Positions 35,281-44,759 are shown, counted from the first letter of the stretch. The stretch: DNA of 64,000 bases from JALZMG01 sp963739975 (GCA_963739975.1 CAVUCK010000026.1:41846-105845), one strand, 5' to 3'. Notes: generated by a model from the sequence alone, not told the origin. Translations and numbers: made by a program.

Positions 35281-37962
35281 GTGGCTCCGTCTCCTCGCTC
35301 CGCGAAGCGCTCGCACTACGTGTACGCCTTCGACCACAAGCACCGCCGACCGCCGATGGAGCACAAGGAGCTCCTCGGTGGGAAGGGCGCCAACCTCGCC
35401 GAGATGACGAGCGTGCTCAAGCTCCCGGTGCCACCGGGCTTCACGATCTCCACGGAGGCGTGCATCGCCTACCTCAAGGGTGGGTGGCCGGCCGGTCTCG
35501 ACGATGAGGTTCGAGCCCAGGTCGCCAAGCTCGAGCGGGAGATGGGCCGCCGCCTCGGCGACCCCGCCGACCCGCTGCTCGTCAGCGTGCGCTCCGGCGC
35601 CAAGTTCTCCATGCCCGGGATGATGGACACCGTCTTGAACCTCGGGCTCAACGACCGGAGCGTCAAGGGGCTGGCGACGGCCACCGCCGACGAGCGCTTC
35701 GCCTATGACTCGTACCGCCGCTTCATCTCGATGTACGGCCGCATCGTGCTCGACATCCCTGCCGAGCGGTTCGACCACCCGCTGGAGGCGGCCAAGGAGG
35801 CGGCCGGCATCACCAACGACGCCGAGCTGCCGGCATCGACGCTGAAGGAGCTGTGCGCGGCCTACAAGGCGGTCGTCAAGGAGGCGACCGGCAAGGCGTT
35901 CCCGCAGGACCCGATGAAGCAGCTGCGCGGAGCCGTCGAGGCGGTCTTCCGCAGCTGGAACGGTGCCCGCGCCATCGCCTACCGCGTCCGCGAGCGGATC
36001 AGCCACGACCTCGGGACCGCCGTCAACGTGCAGGTCATGGTGTTCGGCAACCGCGACGAGAACTCCGGGACCGGCGTCGGGTTCACCCGCAACGCCGCCA
36101 CGGGCGAGGACAAGCCATACGGCGACTTCCTGATCAACGCCCAGGGCGAGGACGTGGTGGCCGGCATCCGCAACACCGAGGACCTCGACGCGATGGCCCG
36201 CCACTTCCCGACCATCCACGACGAGCTGCTGGACGTGTTCACCCGCCTCGAGCGGCACTACCGCGACATGTGCGACACGGAGTTCACGATCGAGCAGGGC
36301 AAGCTCTGGATGCTCCAGACCCGCGTCGGCAAGCGCACCGGCGCCGCCGCGCTGCGGATGGCCGTCGACATGACCAGGGGCACCGGTCGGGGCAAGGACC
36401 GCTGGAAGATCACCAAGCAGGAGGCGCTGACCCGGGTGTCGGCCGAGCACCTCGATTCCGTGCTGCACCCGCAGTTCTCGGGGACGGGGACGGTGATCGC
36501 CAAGGGGCTGGCGGCCTCGCCGGGAGCAGCCGTCGGAAAGGTGTACTTCGACGCCGACGACGCCGAGGAGGCGGTCGACAACGGCGAGCAGGTCATCCTG
36601 GTGCGCAACGAGACGAGCCCCGAGGACGTCCACGGGATGATGGTCGCCGAGGGCATCCTCACCGCTCGCGGCGGGCTCGTCAGCCACGCCGCGGTGGTCG
36701 CTCGTGGCTGGGGCACACCGGCGGTCGTCGGCGCCGAGGGGATCAAGATCTCGGGCCGTTCGTTCACCGCCGGCGGCGTCACCGTGAACGAGGGCGACGT
36801 GATCTCGCTCGACGGCACCACCGGCGAGGTCGTGCTGGGCGCGATGACGCTGGCCGCGGCCGAGCCCCCCGCTGAGTTCGACGTCGTCCTGTCGTGGGCC
36901 GACGCGGCGCGGAAGGGGAAGCTGGGCGTGCGTGCCAACGCCGACACCGGCGAGGACGCCGCCAACGCCCGTCGCCTCGGCGCCGAGGGCATCGGGCTGT
37001 GCCGCACCGAGCACATGTTCCTGGCGCCCGATCGGCTGCCGGTCGTGCGGCGGATGATCCTCGCCTCGACCGAGGAGGAGGAGGCCGCCGCGCTCGACGA
37101 GCTGCGCAAGGTCCAGCAGGACGACTTCACCGAGATCCTCGAGGCGATGGACGGCCTGCCGGTCACGGTGCGGCTGCTCGACCCACCGCTGCACGAGTTC
37201 CTCCCGTCGGTCGAGGAGTTGCGGATCAAGCAGGCCACCGAGGGCCTGACGGCGGACGAGCAGGCGATGCTCACCGCGGCGCAGACCTGGTCCGAGCACA
37301 ACCCGATGATCGGCACCCGGGGTGTCCGCCTCGGCGTGATCAAGCCCGGTCTCTACGCCATGCAGGTGCGGGCGCTGCTCGACGCCGCCGCCGACCTGCG
37401 CAAGCGGGGCAAGCACCCGATCGTCGAGGTGATGATCCCGCTGACGGTGACCCGTGAGGAGCTGGCGCTCGCCCGCGGGTGGGTCGAGGACGAGATCGCC
37501 GCGGCGACGAAGGGGCTGCGGTCGGGCCCGGAGGTGACGATCGGCACGATGATCGAGACGCCGCGCGCCGCCCTGCGCGCCGACGAGATCGCCGAGGAGG
37601 CCGACTTCTTCAGCTTCGGCACCAACGACCTGACCCAGATGGCGTTCGGGTTCAGCCGCGACGACGTGGAGAGCCGGATGATGCCGGCCTACCTGGCGGC
37701 GGGGCTGCTCAAGCGCAACCCGTTCGAGACCATCGACCAGGACGGGGTCGGCGAGCTGGTCCGCATCGGGGCCCGGCTCGGCCGGCAGACCAAGCCGAAG
37801 CTGAAGATCGGCGTGTGCGGCGAGCACGGCGGCGACCCCGAGTCGATCGCCCTGTTCTACGACGCCGGGCTGGACTACGTCAGTTGCTCGCCGTTCCGGG
37901 TGCCGATCGCCCGTTTGGCCGCCGCGCAAGCGATCGTCGGCGCGGCAGCGGACACGAAGTAA
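35281..37962 (+). CDS. ppdK: Pyruvate, phosphate dikinase
   Basis: An 893-residue enzyme that interconverts pyruvate, ATP and phosphate with PEP, AMP and pyrophosphate. The N-terminal nucleotide domain starts with LLGGKGANLAEM. The swivelling domain has phospho-His469 in RGGLVSHAAVVARGWGTPAV, preceded by TSPEDVHGM. The C-terminal barrel has CRTEHMF, FGTNDLTQM and the catalytic Cys in GVCGEHGGD. Full family length. Probably gluconeogenic or part of pyrophosphate-linked glycolysis. GTG start appears leaderless. Confidence 0.96.
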   Translation: MAPSPRSAKRSHYVYAFDHKHRRPPMEHKELLGGKGANLAEMTSVLKLPVPPGFTISTEACIAYLKGGWPAGLDDEVRAQVAKLEREMGRRLGDPADPLLVSVRSGAKFSMPGMMDTVLNLGLNDRSVKGLATATADERFAYDSYRRFISMYGRIVLDIPAERFDHPLEAAKEAAGITNDAELPASTLKELCAAYKAVVKEATGKAFPQDPMKQLRGAVEAVFRSWNGARAIAYRVRERISHDLGTAVNVQVMVFGNRDENSGTGVGFTRNAATGEDKPYGDFLINAQGEDVVAGIRNTEDLDAMARHFPTIHDELLDVFTRLERHYRDMCDTEFTIEQGKLWMLQTRVGKRTGAAALRMAVDMTRGTGRGKDRWKITKQEALTRVSAEHLDSVLHPQFSGTGTVIAKGLAASPGAAVGKVYFDADDAEEAVDNGEQVILVRNETSPEDVHGMMVAEGILTARGGLVSHAAVVARGWGTPAVVGAEGIKISGRSFTAGGVTVNEGDVISLDGTTGEVVLGAMTLAAAEPPAEFDVVLSWADAARKGKLGVRANADTGEDAANARRLGAEGIGLCRTEHMFLAPDRLPVVRRMILASTEEEEAAALDELRKVQQDDFTEILEAMDGLPVTVRLLDPPLHEFLPSVEELRIKQATEGLTADEQAMLTAAQTWSEHNPMIGTRGVRLGVIKPGLYAMQVRALLDAAADLRKRGKHPIVEVMIPLTVTREELALARGWVEDEIAAATKGLRSGPEVTIGTMIETPRAALRADEIAEEADFFSFGTNDLTQMAFGFSRDDVESRMMPAYLAAGLLKRNPFETIDQDGVGELVRIGARLGRQTKPKLKIGVCGEHGGDPESIALFYDAGLDYVSCSPFRVPIARLAAAQAIVGAAADTK

Positions 37963-37986
37963 CACCGACCGCGTACCGTCGCCGCC

Positions 37987-39756
37987 ATGGCGATCTCCGA
38001 CGACGACATCGAGCGGTTGCGCTCGACGGTGTCGATCGTCGACATCGTCAACCAGTTCGTCCAGCTGCGCAAGGTCGGGCGCAACTGGGTCGGGCTGTGC
38101 CCGTTCCACGCCGAGAAGTCGCCGTCGTTCAACGTGCGCGAGGAGACGGGCCGGTACAAGTGCTTCGGGTGCGACAAATCGGGTGACGTGTTCACGTTCG
38201 TGCAGGAGCACGAGCACGTCGACTTCGTCGGCGCCGTGGAGTACCTGGCCGGCAAGGCCGGGATCCAGCTGACCTACACGTCGACCGGGCAGTCGAGGGA
38301 CCGGGCCCGGCGCAAGCGGTTGGTCGAGGCGATGACCATCGCCGTCGACTGGTACCACGAGCGACTCCTGGAGGACCCGGAGGCGCGGCGGGCCCGTGAC
38401 TACCTGCGCTCACGTGGCCTCGCCGGCGACGTGGCTCGCCAGTTCAAGCTCGGCTGGGCCCCGGACGACTGGGATGCTCTCGCTCGGCAGTCGGGCATCG
38501 ACGGCGAGTCGCTGCAGGCCGTCGGCCTGGCCTTCACCAACCGCCGCAACCGGCTGCAAGACGCCCTGCGGGCGCGGGTGCTGTTCCCGATCTTCTCCGA
38601 CACGGGCGAGGCCGTGGCGATCGGCGGGCGCGTGCTGCCTGGGTCCGACGATCCGGCGAAGTACAAGAACTCGCCGGAGACGCCGATCTACGCCAAGTCC
38701 AAGGTGCTGTACGGCCTGAACTGGGCCAAGGCCGACATCGCGGCGTCCGGCCAGGTCGTCGTGTGCGAGGGCTACACCGACGTGATCGGGTTCCGTCAGG
38801 CCGGGATCGAGCGAGCGGTGGCGACGTGCGGCACGGCGTTCACGGAGGACCACGTGCGCCTGCTGAAGCGCTACGCCGGCCGGGTGGTGCTGGCCTTCGA
38901 CGCCGACGCCGCCGGGCAGGGCGCCGCCGAGCGGTTCTACGAGTGGGAGCAGAAGTACCAGGTGCAGGTGGCGGTGGCCCGGTTGCCCGGCGGGCTGGAT
39001 CCGGGCGAGCTCGGCCAGCGCGATCCGGCCGCCCTTGCCGCCGCCGTCGCCGATGCCCCGCCGTTCCTGGGGTTCCGCCTGGCCCGGGCGATGGACGGCC
39101 AGCCGCGCCGCACGCCGGAGGACCGGGCCCGGTTGGCAGAGCGGGCGATGTCCGTCGTCAACGAGCACCCCGAGCCGAACGTCCGTCGCCTGTACGCCGG
39201 GGAAGTGGCCGCCGAGGTCGGCCTGCCCGTCGCCGACCTGGTGCGGGTGGCCGAGCAGCGCAGCCGCCGCCCGACCCTTGCCGCCGTCCCCACCCGGCGG
39301 GCGCCGGCGAAGGAGAACGCCGAGTTCGCGGCCATCGCCCAGCTGGCCCAGGACTGGGACTCGATCGCCGAGTGGCTCGTCGAGGAGCTGTTCCACGACG
39401 ACGCCAATCGGCGGGCGTTCCTCGCCCTGGCCGCCGCCCAGGGCAGGCTCGACGCAGCGATCGACGCCGCCGACCCCGAGGCGCGCGAGGTCCTCGAGCG
39501 GGCCGCCGTCGCCGATCTGGAGGTGGACCCCGACGCGGAGGCGCGAAATCTGATCGGGGCGGCCGTGCGTCGACAGCTGGCCGAACGGGGCCCGTCGGGC
39601 GAAGCGGAGCTGATCCGCCTCGACGCCGAGGCCCGCCGCCAGCTGGAGGCGCTGACCGGCGCGACAACGGCAGCGGTCGGGGCTGCCGAGTGGTTGCTAC
39701 GGTGGCTGCATCGACGGATGGAGGAACGCTCGAGTGGGGGGCGACCGTCGCCCTGA
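37987..39756 (+). CDS. dnaG: DNA primase
   Basis: A 589-residue primase that makes RNA primers for replication. The zinc ribbon uses Cys38, His41, Cys59 and Cys62 (CPFHAEKSPSF ... CFGC). The TOPRIM domain has the catalytic Glu in VVVCEGYTDVI (near 261) and the metal site FDADAAG. The C-terminal helicase-binding part is present but diverged. ATG 37987 has TACCGT 7 nt upstream. It overlaps sigA by 23 bp, forming the core of the macromolecular synthesis cluster. Confidence 0.96.
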   Translation: MAISDDDIERLRSTVSIVDIVNQFVQLRKVGRNWVGLCPFHAEKSPSFNVREETGRYKCFGCDKSGDVFTFVQEHEHVDFVGAVEYLAGKAGIQLTYTSTGQSRDRARRKRLVEAMTIAVDWYHERLLEDPEARRARDYLRSRGLAGDVARQFKLGWAPDDWDALARQSGIDGESLQAVGLAFTNRRNRLQDALRARVLFPIFSDTGEAVAIGGRVLPGSDDPAKYKNSPETPIYAKSKVLYGLNWAKADIAASGQVVVCEGYTDVIGFRQAGIERAVATCGTAFTEDHVRLLKRYAGRVVLAFDADAAGQGAAERFYEWEQKYQVQVAVARLPGGLDPGELGQRDPAALAAAVADAPPFLGFRLARAMDGQPRRTPEDRARLAERAMSVVNEHPEPNVRRLYAGEVAAEVGLPVADLVRVAEQRSRRPTLAAVPTRRAPAKENAEFAAIAQLAQDWDSIAEWLVEELFHDDANRRAFLALAAAQGRLDAAIDAADPEAREVLERAAVADLEVDPDAEARNLIGAAVRRQLAERGPSGEAELIRLDAEARRQLEALTGATTAAVGAAEWLLRWLHRRMEERSSGGRPSP

Positions 39757-41056
39757 GGAACCGCTGGTACCGGTCGCCAGTCGGGCGGCGGTCAACACCC
39801 TCGATGGCGTCGATCCGACCGAGTGGGACGCCCTCCTCGCCCGGGGGCGCCAGCTGGGAAGCGTGCACGCCGAGCAGGTGACCCACGTGCTGCGCGACGT
39901 CGAGCTGACCGGTGACGTGCTGGACCAGGTGAAAGACACGCTGAGCGAGGCCGGCATCACGCTGGACGAGACGATCGATGTCGACGCCGACGCCGAGCCG
40001 GAGGACGACACGCCGCCAGCGGCGCCGCGAGTGCTCGAGCTGGAATCGACCACCGAGGAGGCCGACGAGCACCTGCTCAGCCGGCGCCGCCGGCGTCGTG
40101 TCCGGCGAACGGCGTCACGCGGCGACGGGACGACGTCCGATGGAGTGCGGATGTACCTGCGCGAGATCGGCCAGGTCGACCTGCTCACCGGCGACGACGA
40201 GCGGCGGTTGGCGCAGCTGATCGAGGCCGGCCAGCTGGCCGCAGCCCGCATCGACGACGCGGCGGGCGACGGCCTCCCGCTCAACGAGGTCGAGTCGCGC
40301 CAGCTCTGGCGGATCGTCCAGCGCGGCGAGCGGGCCAAGAGCGAGTTGACCCAGGCCAACCTGCGCCTCGTGGTGAGCATCGCCAAGCGGTACTCGGGGC
40401 GGGGGATGCAGCTGCTCGACCTGATCCAGGAGGGCAACCTCGGCTTGATGCGGGCGGTCGACAAGTTCGACCACGCCAAGGGGTTCAAGTTCTCGACGTA
40501 CGCCACGTGGTGGATCCGCCAGGCGATCACCCGGTCGATCGCCGACCAGGCACGCACGATCCGCATCCCGGTGCACATGGTCGAGCACATGAACCGGGTG
40601 ATCAGGGCCAAGCGCCAGCTGCACCAGGAGTTGGAGCGCGAGCCGACGATCGAGGAGATCGGACTGCGCGTCCAGCTCGACGACGAGCGGGTGCGCGAGC
40701 TGCTGCGCCTGTCGCTCGACCCGCTGTCGCTCGACTCGCCGATCGGGGAGGAGGACGAGTCGAACCTGGCCGACTTCATCCAGGACTCGTCGACGGATGG
40801 GCCCGCCGACGCGGCGACCAGGATGATGCTCACGCAGGCCGTTGGCGCCGTGCTCAACGAGCTGTCGGAGCGGGAGCAGGAGATCGTGCGCCTGCGCTTC
40901 GGGCTCGACGGGGGGCAGGCCAAGACCCTCGAAGAGGTCGGCAAGGAGTTCGGCGTGACGCGCGAGCGGATCCGCCAGATCGAGGCCAAGACGTTGGCCA
41001 AGCTGCGCCACCCGCAGCGCAGCCAGCGGCTGCGGGAGTTCCTCGAGGCCGAGTAG
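39734..41056 (+). CDS. sigA: Principal RNA polymerase sigma factor
   Basis: A 440-residue sigma-70 group 1 factor. Region 1.2 begins at VRMYLREIGQVDLLT; region 2 is LLDLIQEGNLGLMRAVDKFD followed by STYATWWIRQAI; region 4 ends with EVGKEFGVTRERIRQIEAKT. Residues 1-110 are acidic, with a short region 1.1-like part. GTG 39734 has GGAGG 9 nt upstream, inside dnaG. This should be the housekeeping factor that reads the TANNNT boxes noted in this window. Confidence 0.95.
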   Translation: MGGDRRPEEPLVPVASRAAVNTLDGVDPTEWDALLARGRQLGSVHAEQVTHVLRDVELTGDVLDQVKDTLSEAGITLDETIDVDADAEPEDDTPPAAPRVLELESTTEEADEHLLSRRRRRRVRRTASRGDGTTSDGVRMYLREIGQVDLLTGDDERRLAQLIEAGQLAAARIDDAAGDGLPLNEVESRQLWRIVQRGERAKSELTQANLRLVVSIAKRYSGRGMQLLDLIQEGNLGLMRAVDKFDHAKGFKFSTYATWWIRQAITRSIADQARTIRIPVHMVEHMNRVIRAKRQLHQELEREPTIEEIGLRVQLDDERVRELLRLSLDPLSLDSPIGEEDESNLADFIQDSSTDGPADAATRMMLTQAVGAVLNELSEREQEIVRLRFGLDGGQAKTLEEVGKEFGVTRERIRQIEAKTLAKLRHPQRSQRLREFLEAE

Positions 41057-41086
41057 CGCGGCGGTGCTCCGCCCGCTTGCCCTCAA

Positions 41087-41126
41087 GGTCAGGGTTCTGG
41101 TTGCCCGTCCAACCAGAAACCTGACC
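41087..41126 (+). terminator. 17-bp hairpin after sigA
   Basis: GGTCAGGGTTCTGGTTG (41087-41103) pairs with 41110-41126 at 16 of 17 positions across a 6-nt loop. It starts 30 nt past the stop. Its TCTGGTT core also occurs in the hairpin at 17023-17074. No T-tract. Confidence 0.6.
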
Positions 41127-41131
41127 AGGAG

Positions 41132-41593
41132 GTGGGACCGCTCGCAGAGATCGAGCGCTGTCGACAGGAGGGCTCCGATCGCATTGGGAAGCTGTCCGAC
41201 CGAGAGTTCCTCGTGCTCGGCTTGGCGCTGTACGCAGGCGAGGGCGGCAAAACGCCTGGCGAGGTGCGATTCGCTAACAGTGACGCAAGCATGATCCTGG
41301 TCTTCATCACGTGGCTGCGTCGCTTCTTCGAGGTCGACGAGTCGCGACTGCGGATGCGGCTCTACCTCCACGAAGATCTCGACCTCGACGCAGCCATCGA
41401 GTTCTGGTCGGCGCTGACCGCGATCCCACCGCTGCAGTTCGGCAAGCCGTACCGCGCGGTTGCCGACCGGACCATGAGGCGCAACCGGCACATCTACGGC
41501 TGCCCTGCGGTCAGCTACAGCTGCACCTTGACCTATCGCCGTGTGATGGCGATGATCGAGGCGATACTCTGTCCGGCCTGCCTTCCGGGGTAG
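41132..41593 (+). CDS. Conserved hypothetical protein, probably lacking its N-terminus
   Basis: A 153-residue frame. LSDREFLVLGLALYAGEGGK, RFANSDASMILVFITWLRRF and LRMRLYLHEDLDLDAAIEFW form a pattern I have seen in actinobacterial proteins of unknown role with homing-endonuclease-like features. Those I recall have an additional helix-turn-helix N-terminus, missing here. GTG 41132 starts directly after the sigA hairpin; AGGAG overlaps it, so the true start is unclear. The end abuts tRNA-Asn. It may be a truncated gene. Confidence 0.5.
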   Translation: MGPLAEIERCRQEGSDRIGKLSDREFLVLGLALYAGEGGKTPGEVRFANSDASMILVFITWLRRFFEVDESRLRMRLYLHEDLDLDAAIEFWSALTAIPPLQFGKPYRAVADRTMRRNRHIYGCPAVSYSCTLTYRRVMAMIEAILCPACLPG

Positions 41594-41660
41594 CTCAGCT
41601 GGAAGTAGCGATGGATTGTTAATCCATAGGTCGTGGGTTCGAGCCCCACCCCCGGAGCCA
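41584..41660 (+). tRNA. tRNA-Asn (anticodon GTT)
   Basis: A complete cloverleaf: acceptor TCCGGGG pairs with CCCCGGA, the D-arm is GCTCAGCTGGAAGTAGC, the anticodon loop is TTGTTAA, and the T-arm is GTGGG-TTCGAGC-CCCAC. The mature end is at 41657 and CCA (41658-41660) is encoded. Confidence 0.96.
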
Positions 41661-41661
41661 G

Positions 41662-42834
41662 TCAGCGCTTGGAGTAGTCCTTCAACGTGATGGCGTTGGC
41701 CGCGTCCGCAATCCGCTGCGTGGACTGGTCGATCACCGCCTCGACATCCTCGCCCGACAGCTCGGCCGGCGCCGCCGACGGATCCTGGGTCATGAAGGCC
41801 GCGGACTGGATCCCGAGCTGCTGGTTGAGGTCGACGAACGGCCGCATCACCCGGTCGTACTCGGCGAAGGCGGCCACGTGGTCGCCGCCGGCGGCGGCCA
41901 GCTCGCCGGCCAAGACGTAGGCGCCGATCATCGCCAAGCTCGATCCCTGCCCCGACATGGGCGAGGCGCAGTAGCCAGCGTCCCCTGCCAGCGCCACGCG
42001 GTCCTTCGACCAGCTCGGCAGATCGACCTGAGCAGCGATGTCGAAGTACCAGTCCGAGGCCTCGGACATCAGGTCGAGGAGTCGGGGGACCTCCCAGCCG
42101 ACGCCGGCAAACCGCTTCCTCACCGCCTGCTCCTGCTGCGCTCGGTCGCGGAGGTCGATCTGCTCACCGCGTGCGGCGAACCCGAAGGTCGTCTTGGCGT
42201 TGGGATCGTCGCGCGTGGCCCAGATCGCCGCCACGCGGCCGATCTCGGAGTACTGCATCTCGACGCGGTCGAGCTGCAGGTAGTTGGGCACCGAGTAGAC
42301 GCACAGGTACATGCCGAGGTCGCGCAGGAACTGCGACTCGTCACCCCACACCAGGTTGCGGACGTTGGAGTGCAGCCCGTCGGCGCCGATCACCAGATCG
42401 AAGGACCGTCGCTCGCTGCTGCGGAACGTCACGTCGACCCCGCCGGACGACTCGCTCACCGACTCGATGACGTCGCCGAAAATCATGTCGACGTCCCGCA
42501 CCCGCTCCATCAGGATCTCGCACAGCGTGCCGCGCACGATCTCGAGGTCATCGCCGACTCGGTGCCCGAACTGGTCGCCGCTCAGCTCGTTGATGACGTT
42601 GCCGTCGCGGTCGACCAGCTTGGCGCCTTGCATCTGTGTGCTGGCGGCGACGACGGCGTCGTGGGCGTCCATCCGGCGCAGCACGTCCAGCGCCGTGCCG
42701 CGCACGTCGATCTTGTAGCCGCCGGTCACGAGCGAAGGCGCCCGCTCGACGATCGTCGGGGTGAACCCGTAGCGACCCAACCAGTAGGCGGCGGTCAACC
42801 CAGCGATGCCCGCGCCGGAGATCAAGACGTCCAT
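41662..42834 (-). CDS. FAD-dependent monooxygenase (PHBH fold)
   Basis: A 390-residue flavoprotein. GAGIAGLTAAYWLGRYG binds the FAD ADP moiety, VIGADGLHSNVR is the DG motif that contacts FAD and NAD(P)H, and ALAGDAGYCASPMSGQG is the GD motif. Such enzymes hydroxylate aromatic or other small molecules, including some antibiotics. GGGAGG lies just upstream of ATG 42834. It stands between the two tRNA genes, on the opposite strand. Substrate unknown. Confidence 0.92.
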   Translation of the reverse strand: MDVLISGAGIAGLTAAYWLGRYGFTPTIVERAPSLVTGGYKIDVRGTALDVLRRMDAHDAVVAASTQMQGAKLVDRDGNVINELSGDQFGHRVGDDLEIVRGTLCEILMERVRDVDMIFGDVIESVSESSGGVDVTFRSSERRSFDLVIGADGLHSNVRNLVWGDESQFLRDLGMYLCVYSVPNYLQLDRVEMQYSEIGRVAAIWATRDDPNAKTTFGFAARGEQIDLRDRAQQEQAVRKRFAGVGWEVPRLLDLMSEASDWYFDIAAQVDLPSWSKDRVALAGDAGYCASPMSGQGSSLAMIGAYVLAGELAAAGGDHVAAFAEYDRVMRPFVDLNQQLGIQSAAFMTQDPSAAPAELSGEDVEAVIDQSTQRIADAANAITLKDYSKR

Positions 42835-42935
42835 CGCAAACTCCCTCCCGTCGGACGGCGAACGGAGCTTGTCCGGCGGGGACCGACGAAGTCAACGGAA
42901 CCGCCCGACCACGGAGTAGACCGGGGCACCAGGAA

Positions 42936-43008
42936 AGGGCGGTAGCTCAGTGGTCAGAGCAGGGGACTCATAATCCCTCGGTCGTGGGTTCGATCCCCAC
43001 CCGCCCTA
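42936..43008 (+). tRNA. tRNA-Met (anticodon CAT)
   Basis: Acceptor AGGGCGG pairs with CCGCCCT, the anticodon loop is CTCATAA, and the T-arm is GTGGG-TTCGATC-CCCAC. CCA is not encoded. The anticodon stem lacks the three G-C pairs of an initiator, so it is elongator Met or the Ile-CAT type. The 3' half is repeated at 58881-58924. Confidence 0.93.
42965..43008. repeat. Island left attachment site (inside tRNA-Met)
   Basis: The 44 bp from the anticodon stem to the discriminator base are identical to 58881-58924; similarity continues about 9 bp beyond, with two differences. The gene here is the intact copy. Confidence 0.85.
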
Positions 43009-43013
43009 CTGAT

Positions 43014-43443
43014 CTAGCAGGACCCGCCGATCCCGTAGACGGCGTCGACGTGACCTACGCGCCGACGCGGCTGCTCACGCGACGATTGCTCGAGGTGATC
43101 GACGACCACGGCTTCGTGCCGCCAGTCGCCATCGCGACGAACGACGCGCTGCACACAGCCGGGGCGGCGCTCGTCGGCCTCGTCAACGACTGGGACGACC
43201 GTCGCCGACGATCTCTTCGCCGACAATGTCGCCCTCGATGAGTCCTTCGAACGCCGGGCGCGAGCGGCCCGCGAGGTCTTTGCCGCCCACGGTCCATTGA
43301 CGCTGGATCGCATCGACGCCGGGCTGGACACCGACGCGACGGTCATTGCCCGAGCCGGCGACGGCCACGACGTGCAGCTGTGGTTCGCGCTGTCGCCACT
43401 TCCCGAACCTCGTATCCAGGAGTACACGATCACTGCCCAGTGA
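43014..43443 (+). pseudogene. C-terminal fragment of a serine-hydr­olase-like gene, frameshifted
   Basis: The frame reads LLTRRLLEVIDDHGFVPPVA, then LVGLVNDWDD. After a one-base shift near 43196 it continues as VADDLFADNVALDESFERRA and ends RIQEYTITAQ. I recall this as the accessory C-terminal domain of some beta-lactamase-type serine hydrolases; the catalytic domain is absent. No start codon context. It begins directly at the island border, so integration may have cut it off. Its last 30 bp are repeated at 44730-44759. Confidence 0.5.
43411..43440. repeat. 30-bp direct repeat, copy 1
   Basis: CGTATCCAGGAGTACACGAT and the next 10 bp match 44730-44759 at 26 of 30 positions. The two copies flank the M23 lipoprotein gene. 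Confidence 0.7.
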
Positions 43444-43452
43444 ACGGCAGCA

Positions 43453-44634
43453 TCACGGGAAGTTCGAGATGCTGCCATAGAGCGGATAGGCCGACGTGAC
43501 CTCCTGCGGATCCCCGGCTATCACCAGATGGTCCCCCTCGGAGGTTGCGAAATCGACGGTGCCGACCAACGTGTAGCTGTCGAGGACGAACGGCAGGCTG
43601 CGTCCGGTGACGGAGCTGTTGACGTCAAGGAGGCCGAAGTGGAGGTGAGGGCCCAGGGAGGGCCCGGTGTTGCCGAGCTTGGCAAGGGGCGTCCCGGCCT
43701 CCACCTCATCGCCGACCTCCACCACGAGGCTGCCCGGCTGCAGATGGGCGTACCACGCGTAGACGTTCGGCTCGATCTGGAGCATCACCTGGTTGCCGCC
43801 GAAATCGGAAAGATCCTGCGCCGGCGTCGCTTGGTTCGGCACTCCCTCCGGCTTGCCGTCCTGGATGAAGACGACGGTTCCATCGGCGACCGCGAAAACT
43901 TCTTGTCCGTAGGCATAGAACTGCTCGTTCTGGCTGCCGTCCGCGTCGTAGAGCCGGTCGCCCTCGGCCCGAGCCCAGTCGACGGCGAAGGTCTCGGGAG
44001 TGGCGATTCGCCGACCGTCGACGGCGATTCGAAGATCTCGGTGAACGTTGGGCTTGCAGCACGCCGTGGTGGCGACCCAGCGATCCCCCTTGAGGGGCGG
44101 CGCGATCTCGATGGCAGCCGCGTCGTCGATCGCGACCTCCGGCCCGTCGATCTCGGGGACGTCGATCATCGCCCCGCTCTTCGAGTCCGGTTCGAGCGTG
44201 TACGCGATTCGGTGAGTGACCCTGTCTGGAACGCTGTCCGGCGGGACGATCACGTCGACGCTGATCCCGACGGCGCCGGACGGGGGAACGACCGCCGACG
44301 GCTTCTTGTCGAAGAGGGTCTGCGTCGTGGCGGCAAGCGCATCCCCTTCGATTCGCAACAGTTCCTCTCCGTCGGGATCGAGGACGACCACGCTCGACAT
44401 GGTCACCGGTTCGTCGAACACGCTGACGACGAGCAGTCCGTATTCGACGTGGTCCATGCCGTCGTCGCCACGGACGACCTGACCGTCGTGGGTCGGAGTG
44501 ATCATGAGCGCAGTCGCCCGGCCGGGCTCGTCGGATGTCTCGTCGGATGGCTGCTCGGCCGATTCGTCGTCCGATCCGCCGCACGCGACGAGCGTGAGCG
44601 CGACGACGGCGACCATCCGGATCCCGATGCGCAT
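43453..44634 (-). CDS. M23-family lipoprotein
   Basis: A 393-residue exported protein. The lipobox is LVAC (Cys18), so it is lipid-anchored. After an acidic linker and a beta-rich domain, the M23 fold lies at about 245-355: AYGQEVFAVADGTVVFIQDG and GPHLHFGLLD. Zinc ligands include the two His of HLH; the usual first ligand (H-x-G-x-D) is not clear here, where NEQFYAYGQ appears instead, so enzyme activity is doubtful. GGGAGG precedes ATG 44634. Direct repeats flank it, which suggests later insertion. Confidence 0.85.
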   Translation of the reverse strand: MRIGIRMVAVVALTLVACGGSDDESAEQPSDETSDEPGRATALMITPTHDGQVVRGDDGMDHVEYGLLVVSVFDEPVTMSSVVVLDPDGEELLRIEGDALAATTQTLFDKKPSAVVPPSGAVGISVDVIVPPDSVPDRVTHRIAYTLEPDSKSGAMIDVPEIDGPEVAIDDAAAIEIAPPLKGDRWVATTACCKPNVHRDLRIAVDGRRIATPETFAVDWARAEGDRLYDADGSQNEQFYAYGQEVFAVADGTVVFIQDGKPEGVPNQATPAQDLSDFGGNQVMLQIEPNVYAWYAHLQPGSLVVEVGDEVEAGTPLAKLGNTGPSLGPHLHFGLLDVNSSVTGRSLPFVLDSYTLVGTVDFATSEGDHLVIAGDPQEVTSAYPLYGSISNFP

Positions 44635-44729
44635 CTCTCAACCTCCCTCGTTGCTTGTCGATCACAGTGTTCACTGATCTGCTGAAGCGGCGCTGAAATC
44701 ACACCCGCCGCGCCGTCGACCCATCGCGA

Positions 44730-44759
44730 CGTATCCAGGAGTGCACGATCACCGCTCAC
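44730..44759. repeat. 30-bp direct repeat, copy 2
   Basis: A diverged copy of the end of the hydrolase-like fragment, without the rest of that gene. Confidence 0.7.

Noticed and set aside
35266..38358. A 1030-codon open frame antisense to ppdK and dnaG.
   Set aside because: Both strands cannot be coding here; ppdK and dnaG have complete catalytic motifs, and the antisense frame has none.
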